This document shows positions 35,180 to 43,450 of a DNA stretch of 64,000 nt, one piece after another. Origin of the DNA: Planctomycetaceae bacterium (GTDB taxonomy: Bacteria > Planctomycetota > Phycisphaerae > Sedimentisphaerales > Anaerohalosphaeraceae); assembly GCA_021372945.1 (NCBI GenBank), contig JAJFTK010000114.1, positions 1 to 64,000 on the forward strand, in the 5' to 3' direction. The notes under the pieces are model-generated. The model was not told the origin of the DNA. It saw only the letters and a program-made list of their open reading frames with translations, and made no database searches. The position numbers and the translations under genes are program-made. Numbering within the stretch: position 1 is the stretch's first letter; the number at the start of each line of letters is the position of its first letter.

Positions 35180-35895
35180 GCCGGCCCCCTTTCCGCGACA
35201 CGTTCGACGCGGCCATCGAGCAGGTGCACCGTCCGATGCGTGCGGGCGGCCACGTTTTCATCGTGCGTAACGACAATGATGGTCTTGCCCTGGGCATTCA
35301 GTTCGTCCAGCATTTGCAGGATCTCGGAGCCGCTTTTGCTGTCGAGGTTTCCCGTGGGCTCATCGGCCAGGATGATCAAAGGGTCATTAGCCAGCGATCG
35401 GGCGATCGCCACGCGCTGCTGCTGGCCCCCGGAAAGTTCAAAGGGCCGATGATGCAGGCGGTCGGCCAGGCCGACGCGATCGGCCAGCATCATGGCACGC
35501 TGATGCCGCTGGTGCTTGGGGACCTGCTGATAATACATGGCGACTTCAATATTCTCCAGGATGTTGAGCTGGCTGATCAGGTTGAAGGACTGGAAGATAA
35601 AACCGATGCGCCGGCCCCGAATGGCTGAAAGCTCGTCATCGGAAAGCAGCGCAATATCGTGTTCGCCCAGCATGTAACGCCCGCCGGTCGGTTTGTCCAG
35701 ACAACCCAGGATATTGAGCAGCGTGGACTTGCCGGACCCGCTGGGCCCCATGATGGAAACATATTCCCCCTCGTAGAAGGCCATATCGAGCCCTTTTAGA
35801 ACGGACAATTCCTGGTGAGGCAGGTAATAGGCCTTCTGCAGGTTCTCGATGCGGACGACAGCCTGCCGCGAATTATTCGGCTGCGGACATGGCAT
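35164..35895 (-). CDS. ABC transporter ATP-binding protein (MacB/LolD type)
   Basis: A cytoplasmic ATPase of 243 residues that drives the MacB-type permease. Walker A is GPSGSGKSTLLN, the Q-loop lies in GFIFQSFNLI, the signature is LSGGQQQR, Walker B is PLIILADEPTGNLDS, and the switch His is in IIVVTHD. It starts two bases after the adaptor stop and its end overlaps the permease start by 16 bases, so coupling is tight. The order tolC, adaptor, ATPase, permease is that of a tripartite exporter. Confidence 0.97.
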   Translation of the reverse strand: MPCPQPNNSRQAVVRIENLQKAYYLPHQELSVLKGLDMAFYEGEYVSIMGPSGSGKSTLLNILGCLDKPTGGRYMLGEHDIALLSDDELSAIRGRRIGFIFQSFNLISQLNILENIEVAMYYQQVPKHQRHQRAMMLADRVGLADRLHHRPFELSGGQQQRVAIARSLANDPLIILADEPTGNLDSKSGSEILQMLDELNAQGKTIIVVTHDENVAARTHRTVHLLDGRVERVAERGPACSNA

Positions 35896-35897
35896 GA

Positions 35898-37817
35898 TCA
35901 GCTATTGTCCCCCTGGCCTTGACTCTGCCTCGTCGGGACGGCAGCGCCGGCGTCCTCAGAGGACCGCATGCGGCCCTCCCGGCCTTCGCCTCTCGGCCGC
36001 CGCATCTGCCCCTCCATGCGCATGGGACGATCGCCCGGCGATTCCATGCCGCCTGCCTGTCGCCGCTGCATGGCCCTGTCAAAATCGGGCCGTCCCGAGG
36101 CGCCGTCCTGAGCGACCGTTTCAGGCTGTTGCGGCGGCTGCTCATTTACGGCCTCTTCCGGTTCGGCCGCGGCCTGATCCGAATCTGCCATATCTGCCTT
36201 GGCCGTCATGGGCCGCTCCGAAGCGGCACGAATATCCCCCAGCAGGCGCGGCGGATTCAGCAGGACCTGCTGGCCCTCGCTGAGGCCGTCGAGGACCTGT
36301 ATAAAGCGATCATTAAACGCGCCCGTCTGGATGGGGATCTCTCTGGAACTTCCGCCGCTGACCAGGAAGCATACCTTGCGGCCGTCACGATTGGCGACCG
36401 ACTGCACGGGGATGCTGAGAACATCGCGCAGCTCGGCAACCAAGATCTCCACCCGCGCACTCATGCCGGGTTTGATCTGAGGATCGACATTCTCGATCGA
36501 TACCTCGGTGGTATAGACCTTCAAATCCGGATTGCCGAAGAACGACGCCTGGTCCGGCAGAGGCGCTATCTTTTTGACGTTGCCCAAAAAGATCTTGTCA
36601 GGCTGGGCATCCACGACAATGCGGACCGGCTGGCCAATCCTGATCTTATCAACGTTGGTTTCATGCACCTTGACATCGACATCCTTCTCTTCGGCATTCG
36701 TGATCGTCATGATGGTTTCACGTTCTCGAATCTGCTGGCCCACTTCGATGTAGCTGCGCGAACCTCCAAACCGGCCTCGGCTGCCGGAGGCATAAATGAC
36801 CAGGCCGGGAACCGTTGCCCGCACGGTACAGGCCGCAAGCTGCTGCGTAAGTTTTCCCAGACGTTCCTTGCTCAACGTATAACGGGCCTCAGTACTCTTG
36901 ACCTTGGCTTGCGCCTGGGCCAGCTTGGAGCGAGCCTGAGCATGCACGCGCTGCAACTGGCGCTCTGCCTCCAGGAATTCACTGAACAGCCTTTCGGCTT
37001 CCTTTGGAAATTCGTAACGGATGAACAGGTCCAGCGCCGTTTTCGCCTGGTCCCAGCGGACCTTGAGCCGATCCGAGTTCAATTGCGCCGTTTCGAGCTC
37101 GGAACGCGATTCGTACTGCTTTGCATACAATTTTCGCGTCCAGTCCAGATCGATCTGCGCTCGTTTAAGCTCCTGTTCGGCCAGCGTGATCTCTGAACCG
37201 AGATCGCGCAGCTTCTGGAGCGATTCGCCGCCGAGCTGGTTGGGGTCATTGATGAGCGCGGTCACGTCGAACTTAGACTGCTCATTCGGGTCGTACTTGC
37301 GCACGGCCTTTAAGGCGGTGGTTTCACCCAGGTATTTTTTGAGATCCATCAGGCCGAACTTGACGGTCATGAGGCCCGCCTGAATATCGGAGTCATTCTG
37401 ATTGATCTGAATATCCAGCGATTCCCGGGCCTCCGTGAAATCCGCTTCTGCCGAATTAAAATCGATCTCCTGCTGGTTGACGCGATCGGTCAGCTCCGAC
37501 GCATCCAGTTCAAGAATGACGCGGCGGTTGTCCACATCCTCCCGTGAGAGATACGTCCCTTCGGGAACAATGCTGACAATGGTGGTTTCTCCCTCGACCT
37601 GCGATTTGATGTCAACGGAGTTGCGGGCCTTGATGGTCCCGCCTTCGGCCACGCTCATGACCAGGTCGCCCTTCTTCACCGAGTAGGTGCTGAGCCCCTG
37701 TTCTGCCGTATCGCCGTTTTTGCCGGAGTACTTGAGAAACGCAACTCCAACCAGCAATAAGCACAAAAGCCCAGCCGCTAAAATAATTGTTTGTTTTGAT
37801 CTTCGAGTGGTTCCCAT
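35898..37817 (-). CDS. MacA/HlyD-type periplasmic adaptor with a long Arg/Gly-rich tail
   Basis: This adaptor subunit links the inner-membrane permease to TolC. After an N-terminal membrane helix (TIILAAGLLCLLLVGVAFL) comes the biotinyl-lipoyl half (GDLVMSVAEGGTIKARN), a long coiled coil (residues about 105-320), the second lipoyl half and a beta-barrel domain. At 639 residues it is much longer than MacA (about 370). Much of the extra length is the coiled coil, and about 100 residues are a low-complexity tail (from PLLGDIRAASERPMT to the end) rich in Arg, Gly, Glu, Pro and Gln. Its start overlaps the tolC end by 40 bases. Confidence 0.9.
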   Translation of the reverse strand: MGTTRRSKQTIILAAGLLCLLLVGVAFLKYSGKNGDTAEQGLSTYSVKKGDLVMSVAEGGTIKARNSVDIKSQVEGETTIVSIVPEGTYLSREDVDNRRVILELDASELTDRVNQQEIDFNSAEADFTEARESLDIQINQNDSDIQAGLMTVKFGLMDLKKYLGETTALKAVRKYDPNEQSKFDVTALINDPNQLGGESLQKLRDLGSEITLAEQELKRAQIDLDWTRKLYAKQYESRSELETAQLNSDRLKVRWDQAKTALDLFIRYEFPKEAERLFSEFLEAERQLQRVHAQARSKLAQAQAKVKSTEARYTLSKERLGKLTQQLAACTVRATVPGLVIYASGSRGRFGGSRSYIEVGQQIRERETIMTITNAEEKDVDVKVHETNVDKIRIGQPVRIVVDAQPDKIFLGNVKKIAPLPDQASFFGNPDLKVYTTEVSIENVDPQIKPGMSARVEILVAELRDVLSIPVQSVANRDGRKVCFLVSGGSSREIPIQTGAFNDRFIQVLDGLSEGQQVLLNPPRLLGDIRAASERPMTAKADMADSDQAAAEPEEAVNEQPPQQPETVAQDGASGRPDFDRAMQRRQAGGMESPGDRPMRMEGQMRRPRGEGREGRMRSSEDAGAAVPTRQSQGQGDNS

Positions 37818-39415
37818 AATCCATCCGGTCTGATTTTAAGCAATTCAATATCGCGATAAAATGACAGCTTGGCGATCATGTAATCGACCAAGGTCGCTGT
37901 TGTTTCATTCTGGGCCGAGAGCAAGGCATCCTGCGCTTCCAAGAGGTCGCGCGCCTGGGCGCGGCCGGCCTCGAACAGCATGGAGGCGCTTTCGACGCGC
38001 CGTCGCGCCAAATCGAGACTGATCTTCTGAATGCCGTAACGCCTGGCCGCTTCGATCAGGCCCCGATAAGCGTTTCGAACTTCCAGCTTGACCTCGTCAA
38101 CCGATTGCTGGTATTGGCGCTGGGCCTGCGTGTAGGCGATCTGGGCCCGGCGAAAGGCATTCCGCTCGCTCTTCTGGTCCAGCGGCAATTCCAGTTCCAT
38201 TCCCACGTCGTATGAGCCTTCATGAAACTGCAGCCGCGCAGCATCGGTCGGTTCCGTGGATCGAATGGCGCTGCTGCCGACCAGATCGAGCCTGGCCCGC
38301 AGGGCATCAATAGCAACGTCCACCTTGCGGCGGGCATCATCGACCTGGTCATAGGAGGAGGCCAGGTCAAGCCGCGAGGCCAGGGCGGTCTGAACGGCGT
38401 CCTCGACCGGGAAATTGGGTTCGACGATCTGCATCGAGGCGATTTCGACCAGCATGTTTGGATCCAACTGCATTGGCCGATCGACGGGAGTCGCCAGGTC
38501 CAATTTGAAATTGTCAAGCGCCTGCTCATAACTTCTTTGGGCACGCGCCAGGTTATCGCGCGCCTGAAGCATCTGCTGCTCGGTTTGGGCCGCTTCGATC
38601 GGCGGGACGCGGCCGGCTTCGGCTCTCATCCGGGCGCGCTCATAGGAAAGCGTGAGGCTTTCATAGTTGCTTTCGGCATTGCCTACGCTGTCCAGCGCCT
38701 CGAGCACGCGGAAATAGCCGCTCACGATGTTGACGACAAACTCCTTGCGGAAACGATTGAAGCCGCGAATCTCATACAGCAGATTTCGCTCAGACTGCGT
38801 AAGATTCTCCTGAACAACCTGGCGTGAACTTCCGCGCAAGAGCGGCTTTGCGATCCCGGCGGTAAGAACGGATCCAAGGGATGTGCGCGGATCGCCGGTC
38901 AAAAAACGAAGCCAGTCGGTGGTGATGCCGGCGCTGATCTGTGTTCCATCGGCCAGCAGCTTGTCGAATCCGAATCGTCCGCCGGCATTGAGGCTCTCAT
39001 CGTCGGCGTCGCGTGAATAACCGGCGTCAAAGGTTCCAAACCAATGAGCCGCAAATTCCCAGCGATCCAGTGTCAGATCCAGGCCGGTGGCATAGAGCGA
39101 TTCTTTGCGGGCCTGGTAATCGCGACTTCGCGCGGTGGCGATCGCGACGGCATCCGCCAAAGTCAACCGCCCTTCCGGCAGCCAGTTGGGGTCCAAAACA
39201 ATAGAGCCGGCGGCCGGCTCAACGTCGCTGATCCGGTAATTGACCATTGTGCCGTGTTCGGGTTTCCATTTTTGATCAATGGCTTTATATACTTCTTCGT
39301 CCGCCTGCTGCTTGAATTCCTGCGGCGTCTTACAACCGCTGAGAAATGCCGCAATAACAACCGTGACGAAAATAGCGATACTGGAACTAATTTGTTTTCT
39401 AACGCCAGGGCACAT
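37778..39415 (-). CDS. TolC-family outer-membrane efflux lipoprotein
   Basis: This protein forms the outer-membrane exit duct of the exporter, 545 residues. The N-terminus (IAIFVTVVIAAFLSGCKTPQE) ends in a lipobox LSGC, so the mature protein is probably lipid-anchored. Long helices with repeated heptads follow, with TolC-type repeats around residues 80-300 and 310-520 (for example LTLADAVAIATARSRDYQ). Its 3' end overlaps the adaptor start by 40 bases, so the whole exporter is likely one transcript beginning with this gene. Confidence 0.92.
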   Translation of the reverse strand: MCPGVRKQISSSIAIFVTVVIAAFLSGCKTPQEFKQQADEEVYKAIDQKWKPEHGTMVNYRISDVEPAAGSIVLDPNWLPEGRLTLADAVAIATARSRDYQARKESLYATGLDLTLDRWEFAAHWFGTFDAGYSRDADDESLNAGGRFGFDKLLADGTQISAGITTDWLRFLTGDPRTSLGSVLTAGIAKPLLRGSSRQVVQENLTQSERNLLYEIRGFNRFRKEFVVNIVSGYFRVLEALDSVGNAESNYESLTLSYERARMRAEAGRVPPIEAAQTEQQMLQARDNLARAQRSYEQALDNFKLDLATPVDRPMQLDPNMLVEIASMQIVEPNFPVEDAVQTALASRLDLASSYDQVDDARRKVDVAIDALRARLDLVGSSAIRSTEPTDAARLQFHEGSYDVGMELELPLDQKSERNAFRRAQIAYTQAQRQYQQSVDEVKLEVRNAYRGLIEAARRYGIQKISLDLARRRVESASMLFEAGRAQARDLLEAQDALLSAQNETTATLVDYMIAKLSFYRDIELLKIRPDGLWEPLEDQNKQLF

Positions 39416-39605
39416 CCGTGATCGTTGGTCCTTTTTAACCGTATTAAAGCAAGTATTGCATTATTTAACTTATTGGTTCCGTATTTTATTGCAGCATGAG
39501 TCAATATTATCTAACTCGTTCAGGCTTCATAATTTATTGTGGAAAGCTAATCCTTGAAGTTACACCAAAAAGCCCAAAAAAGCAAGTGCGGGGCAGGATT
39601 TGCCG

Positions 39606-40088
39606 TTATTGATCCAACTCGAATCGCCGCAGCCACAAGTCAGTTTCGTGGTCGGTCAGGCCATGGCGTTTTTGGAACGGTTCGGGGGCCGGTCTTTTGC
39701 GTTCCTTTTCCAACTGTGAAAGCAGTTTTTGCCAGAATACGTCGGCCCTGACAGGAGCAGCTTTTCTTTTGGCGGCGCTTGCCTGGACCCGCCGATCAGA
39801 GCTGATCACAACGAGGCTTTTGGGGGCGGTATTGTCTTGTATTTTCTGTTCGATCACAGAGTCGGCATCTGTCTTGTCGCCGGAGAAGAGTACTTCCAGG
39901 CAAGGCATCCCGCCAAATGCGCTTTTGTCCGAAGGTCCAATGCCGTCAAATATCACATGACCGTGATCGCGTACGGCCTTGAGGTAGTCCGACAGAGCGC
40001 GGCACATCTGCACATCCGTGAAGGAGGCAAATTCTTCCATCTTCTGGAGCATGCGAAGCAGATTGTAGCCATCGAAAAGGTACGGCAT
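39606..40088 (-). CDS. NYN-domain (YacP-like) ribonuclease
   Basis: A 160-residue PIN-like nuclease of the NYN family. Conserved acidic residues appear as LFDGYNLL at the N-terminus, HVIFDGIG in the middle, SGDKTDADSVIE (Asp pair) and VVISSDRRVQ near the end. This is the usual arrangement of a two-metal nuclease site. YacP-like proteins act in RNA turnover. It starts five bases after the lipoprotein stop on the same strand, so it shares that transcript. Confidence 0.88.
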   Translation of the reverse strand: MPYLFDGYNLLRMLQKMEEFASFTDVQMCRALSDYLKAVRDHGHVIFDGIGPSDKSAFGGMPCLEVLFSGDKTDADSVIEQKIQDNTAPKSLVVISSDRRVQASAAKRKAAPVRADVFWQKLLSQLEKERKRPAPEPFQKRHGLTDHETDLWLRRFELDQ

Positions 40089-40093
40089 TCAGC

Positions 40094-40432
40094 TTAGTAC
40101 TCAAAAAGCGGGTAGTCCCTGAGTCTGGGCTCGCCGGCGACGCCATAGAGTTTCCAGTACGGCGAACTGACCGGGTCCGCCCTATCGGCCGATTTGGGCA
40201 ATTGGTAGGCAAAAACGAGGCTATAGCCTTTTTGCGCCATGCAGTTGTTCATCGCCTGCACGTCCGCCTGGCTCATGGCATTGATGGCAGTCTGCCGAAG
40301 AATGCCTTTGAAACATTCCTGGTGATCGGCCTGGGCCTGCTGAATGGACATGCCGGGCTGGTACCAGTATTGCACGCACCCGTTCAGCAGAGAAACGGCC
40401 AGGAATAAGACCAAGATCCGAACCATTTTCAT
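40094..40432 (-). CDS. Putative lipoprotein, unknown function
   Basis: A 112-residue secreted protein with a lipobox: ILVLFLAVSLLNGCVQYW, cleaved before Cys19. AAAGGAGTG lies seven bases upstream. The mature part has a Cys pair (ADHQECFKG and MNNCMAQKGY) that may form a disulfide. It is not recognised as a named family. It is followed by the NYN nuclease gene and preceded by pyrC, with only 16 bases between. Confidence 0.7.
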   Translation of the reverse strand: MKMVRILVLFLAVSLLNGCVQYWYQPGMSIQQAQADHQECFKGILRQTAINAMSQADVQAMNNCMAQKGYSLVFAYQLPKSADRADPVSSPYWKLYGVAGEPRLRDYPLFEY

Positions 40433-40448
40433 AATTCACTCCTTTGTA

Positions 40449-41747
40449 TTATGTTGCCGCCCGATAGCGAATTTCGCCGGCGACAATCGTGTACAGAACT
40501 TTACTTTTCAATTTCCAGCCGATGTAGGGACAATTTCGGCTTTTCGAGAAGAAGCGATCCGCATCGACGGTCCATTCGACATCGGGATCGATGATCGCGA
40601 CATCCGCGCGGTCGCCAACGGCCAGGCTTCCCTTATCGACACGGATCACCCCGGCCGGACGCCATGTCAGCATCGCCAGCATCTGGGACCAGTCGCAAAT
40701 CCCTTCGTCGATCAGGGCCTTGCGATACAATGGCAACGCACATTCCAGCCCTGCAATGCCGCAGGGCGCCGCCAAAAACTCTAACTCTTTCTCGCTTTGC
40801 AGATGCGGTGCGTGATCGGTCGCCAGCGCATCGACGAGGCCTTCCTGCACGGCATTCTTCAAGGCGTCCACATCCTTTTGCGTGCGCAGCGGCGGATTGA
40901 CCTTGTAGTTGGTATTATAATCGCTGACGGATTCCTCGGTCAAAAGCAGATGGTGCGGCGTAACTTCACACGTAACCGGCAGGCCTTCGGCTTTCGCCTG
41001 GCGGATGATCCTGACCGATCCGGCGGTAGAAATATGCTGGGCATGGTATCGAATACGGGTCTTCTTGATAAGCTGGATATCGCGCCAGAGCATCATCTCC
41101 TCGGCCAGCGGATCAATGCCGGGCAGGCCGAGAACCGTTGCCTTGTAACCGGCATTCATCGCGCCATGGCGAGCCAGGGACTGGTCCTCGCAATGCTGCG
41201 CAATGACGACGTCGAACATAGAGGCATATTTCACGGCCCGCAGCATCACGCCGGTGTCCTGCACTCCGCAGCCGTCATCGGTAAAACCGATCGCTCCGGC
41301 CAGGGACATCAGACCGATCTCGGCCAGTTCCTTGCCGGCACGATCCTTGGTGATGGCGCCCATCACATAGATAAAAGTCTTGCGTGCCTGACGTCCCATG
41401 CGATGCACAAATTCGACGGCGGTCGCCTCATCGACCGGCGGGTTTGTGTTGGGCATGCAGACCACCGAGGTAAAGCCGCCCGCGACGGCGGCGGCCGAAC
41501 CGGAGGCAATGGTCTCTTCCTCTTCATCGCCGGGCTGACGGAAATGGACATGCAGATCGATCAGCCCCGGCGTGACGATCTTGCCCGAGGCGTCGATGAC
41601 TTCCGCGTTGGGCGATGATAATCCCTTGCCGATCCGGCAAACACGAAAATCGTCGATCAGGATATCCGTGACTGTGTCTACCGAATTCTTAGGGTCGATC
41701 AGCCGGCCGTTCTTTATCAGGATTTTCTGCGATACTGGTTTTGCCAT
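40449..41747 (-). CDS. pyrC: Dihydroorotase
   Basis: This enzyme catalyses the third step of pyrimidine synthesis, closing carbamoyl aspartate to dihydroorotate. At 432 residues it is of the class I (PyrC/allantoinase-like) size. The metal site starts with LIDLHVHFRQPGDEEEE; later landmarks are RYHAQHISTAGS and ALATDHAPHLQSEKE, which supply His and Asp ligands. The N-terminal IKNGRLIDPKN is the usual beta-sandwich start. It lies 10 bases after the pyrB stop, so pyrR-pyrB-pyrC form an operon. Confidence 0.97.
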   Translation of the reverse strand: MAKPVSQKILIKNGRLIDPKNSVDTVTDILIDDFRVCRIGKGLSSPNAEVIDASGKIVTPGLIDLHVHFRQPGDEEEETIASGSAAAVAGGFTSVVCMPNTNPPVDEATAVEFVHRMGRQARKTFIYVMGAITKDRAGKELAEIGLMSLAGAIGFTDDGCGVQDTGVMLRAVKYASMFDVVIAQHCEDQSLARHGAMNAGYKATVLGLPGIDPLAEEMMLWRDIQLIKKTRIRYHAQHISTAGSVRIIRQAKAEGLPVTCEVTPHHLLLTEESVSDYNTNYKVNPPLRTQKDVDALKNAVQEGLVDALATDHAPHLQSEKELEFLAAPCGIAGLECALPLYRKALIDEGICDWSQMLAMLTWRPAGVIRVDKGSLAVGDRADVAIIDPDVEWTVDADRFFSKSRNCPYIGWKLKSKVLYTIVAGEIRYRAAT

Positions 41748-41757
41748 GTGTCTTGGT

Positions 41758-42702
41758 CTATCCTTCCAGCGTCGAAGCCTGTGTCACGAGGAATAAAACG
41801 GCCATGCGGACCGCAAGACCGTTGGCCACCTGCCTGAGAATCACACTGTTGGGTCCATCGGCGACTTCCGACTCGATCTCCAGCCCGCGATTGATGGGGC
41901 CCGGATGCATGACCAGAATGTCCTTCTTGGCCCGCTGCATGCGATCCATCGTCAATCCGAAAAAGTGCGAGTACTCGCGGACGGAGGGGAAGGGATTTCC
42001 GCCCAGCCGCTCAAACTGGATCCGCAGCATATTGATAACGTCGAGTTCTTCGATCACCGCATCGAGATTGTACGACACCTTGACGGGCAGATCGCATACG
42101 CTGGCCGGCATCAGCGTGGGCGGACCAATGAGCGTCACCTGGGCTCCCAGTTTGGTCATCGCGTAAACGTCGCTGCGCGCCACCCGTGAATGCGCGATGT
42201 CGCCGACGATGCCGATCTTCAGCCCTTCGAGGCTGCCGCGCATCTGGCGGATCGTATAGACATCCAGAAGGCCCTGCGTGGGGTGTTCGTGATAGCCGTC
42301 GCCGGCATTGACGACGCAGGCGTTGATCGAACGGCTCAGCAGTTTGGGCGCGCCGCCGGCGCTGTGGCGAATGACAACAATATCGACGCCCATCGCCTCG
42401 AGATTACGGGCCGTATCAATGAGGGTTTCCCCTTTGCTGACAGAACTTGAGGTTTTGGTGAATTCGATGACGTCGGCACTGAGGCGGCTTGCCGCCAGCG
42501 TGAAACTGTTGCGGGTCCGCGTGCTGTCCTCAAAAAACATATTGACCACCACCTTGCCGCGCAAGGTCGGGGCCTTTTTGATCGAGCGGGTGCTGAATTC
42601 TTCAAAGCTTTTGGCCGTGTCGAGAATGAGTTCAATTTCTTCGCGCGTCAGGTCGCTCAGACCGATCAGGTGCTTATGCGTCCATTGTGTTTTTCGGCCC
42701 AT
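41758..42702 (-). CDS. pyrB: Aspartate carbamoyltransferase catalytic subunit
   Basis: This subunit makes N-carbamoyl aspartate from carbamoyl phosphate and aspartate. With the start at 42702, after GAGAGGGCAA, it has 314 residues. Motifs are FFEDSTRTRNSF (carbamoyl phosphate site), VVIRHSAGGAP, DGYHEHPTQGLLD and MHPGPINRGLE. A TTG at 42714 would extend it by four residues. No regulatory subunit pyrI is seen in the window. It lies 12 bases after the pyrR stop. Confidence 0.97.
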   Translation of the reverse strand: MGRKTQWTHKHLIGLSDLTREEIELILDTAKSFEEFSTRSIKKAPTLRGKVVVNMFFEDSTRTRNSFTLAASRLSADVIEFTKTSSSVSKGETLIDTARNLEAMGVDIVVIRHSAGGAPKLLSRSINACVVNAGDGYHEHPTQGLLDVYTIRQMRGSLEGLKIGIVGDIAHSRVARSDVYAMTKLGAQVTLIGPPTLMPASVCDLPVKVSYNLDAVIEELDVINMLRIQFERLGGNPFPSVREYSHFFGLTMDRMQRAKKDILVMHPGPINRGLEIESEVADGPNSVILRQVANGLAVRMAVLFLVTQASTLEG

Positions 42703-42714
42703 TTGCCCTCTCAA

Positions 42715-43239
42715 TTACTCTACAATGACCCGATCTTCATTATCCGTCTCCTTGAAACGCACACGCACCGATCTTGCGGGGTCGATATCCGCCTGCAACG
42801 CGATGTAATCGGCGCAAATCGGATATTCGTGCCGCCCCCTGTCAACCAGTACGGCCAGCCGCATCATGCGGGGCCGTCCGAAATCGGTCAGCGCGTTCAT
42901 CGCAGCGCGGACGCTGCGTCCGGTATAAAGCACATCATCTACAAGAAGAATGAGTTTATCGGTGATGTCAAAGTTGATCTCGGTCGTTCGAACACGCGGC
43001 GGCGCGCCCTTGGCGCGGTTGAGATCGTCACGGTAAAGCGTGATATCGAGGGTGCCGTTCAGGACGGGATATGTAAAATGACCCTGAAGCGCCTTGATGA
43101 GGCGCTGAGCCAGGATCTCGCCGCGACTTCGGATACCAATGACGGCAATTTGCGTTTTGGAGGGAATATCGGACTGAATTAACTCGGCTAAGCGGGCAAC
43201 GGCCTGGCCCAATTGTTTCTCGTCGAGCAATATTTCCAT
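42715..43239 (-). CDS. pyrR: Bifunctional PyrR regulator / uracil phosphoribosyltransferase
   Basis: A 174-residue protein that in other bacteria binds a leader in pyr mRNA in a UMP-dependent way and also has uracil phosphoribosyltransferase activity. The PRPP motif is LLVDDVLYTGRSVRAAM, and the N-terminal AVIGIRSRGEILAQRL is also typical. It starts the pyrR-pyrB-pyrC operon. I could not find a PyrR-binding loop or attenuator in the AT-rich 200 bases upstream. Confidence 0.97.
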   Translation of the reverse strand: MEILLDEKQLGQAVARLAELIQSDIPSKTQIAVIGIRSRGEILAQRLIKALQGHFTYPVLNGTLDITLYRDDLNRAKGAPPRVRTTEINFDITDKLILLVDDVLYTGRSVRAAMNALTDFGRPRMMRLAVLVDRGRHEYPICADYIALQADIDPARSVRVRFKETDNEDRVIVE

Positions 43240-43313
43240 TAATGTATCTTTATTTGCTTCTTAATTTTAGGTTTTTTTGAAGATGTTTTATGACGAAATC
43301 TACTTTAACGAAG

Positions 43314-43341
43314 AGTATAGCATTAAAACGATGTAAAGCAA
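43314..43341 (-). promoter_or_regulatory. Sigma70-like promoter candidate for pyrR
   Basis: Read on the minus strand, TTGCTT (complement of 43336-43341) and TATACT (complement of 43314-43319) stand 16 bases apart, about 75 bases before pyrR. The -10 matches the consensus in five of six positions; the -35 is weak. The surrounding region is AT-rich. The position fits an operon promoter. Confidence 0.4.
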
Positions 43342-43384
43342 GAACCAATATGCTGCAGAATTACAAGCAGAGGCGCTGATTTTA

Positions 43385-43415
43385 TTGGAAAAAGGGGCGC
43401 GGTTTCGATTATACT
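43385..43415 (+). promoter_or_regulatory. Promoter candidate for the subtilase-like gene
   Basis: TTGGAA (43385-43390) and TATACT (43410-43415) are separated by 19 bases, a little long, upstream of the AAGGGAG ribosome-binding site. They lie back to back with the pyrR promoter candidate. The -10 is good, the -35 only partly matches. Confidence 0.35.
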
Positions 43416-43450
43416 GTTTTCGAAGGCTTTAAAAAGGGAGACATGAAGTC

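Noticed and set aside
43240..43450. PyrR-dependent attenuator before pyrR
   Set aside because: The leader is AT-rich with no stable antiterminator/terminator pair and no recognisable PyrR-binding loop.
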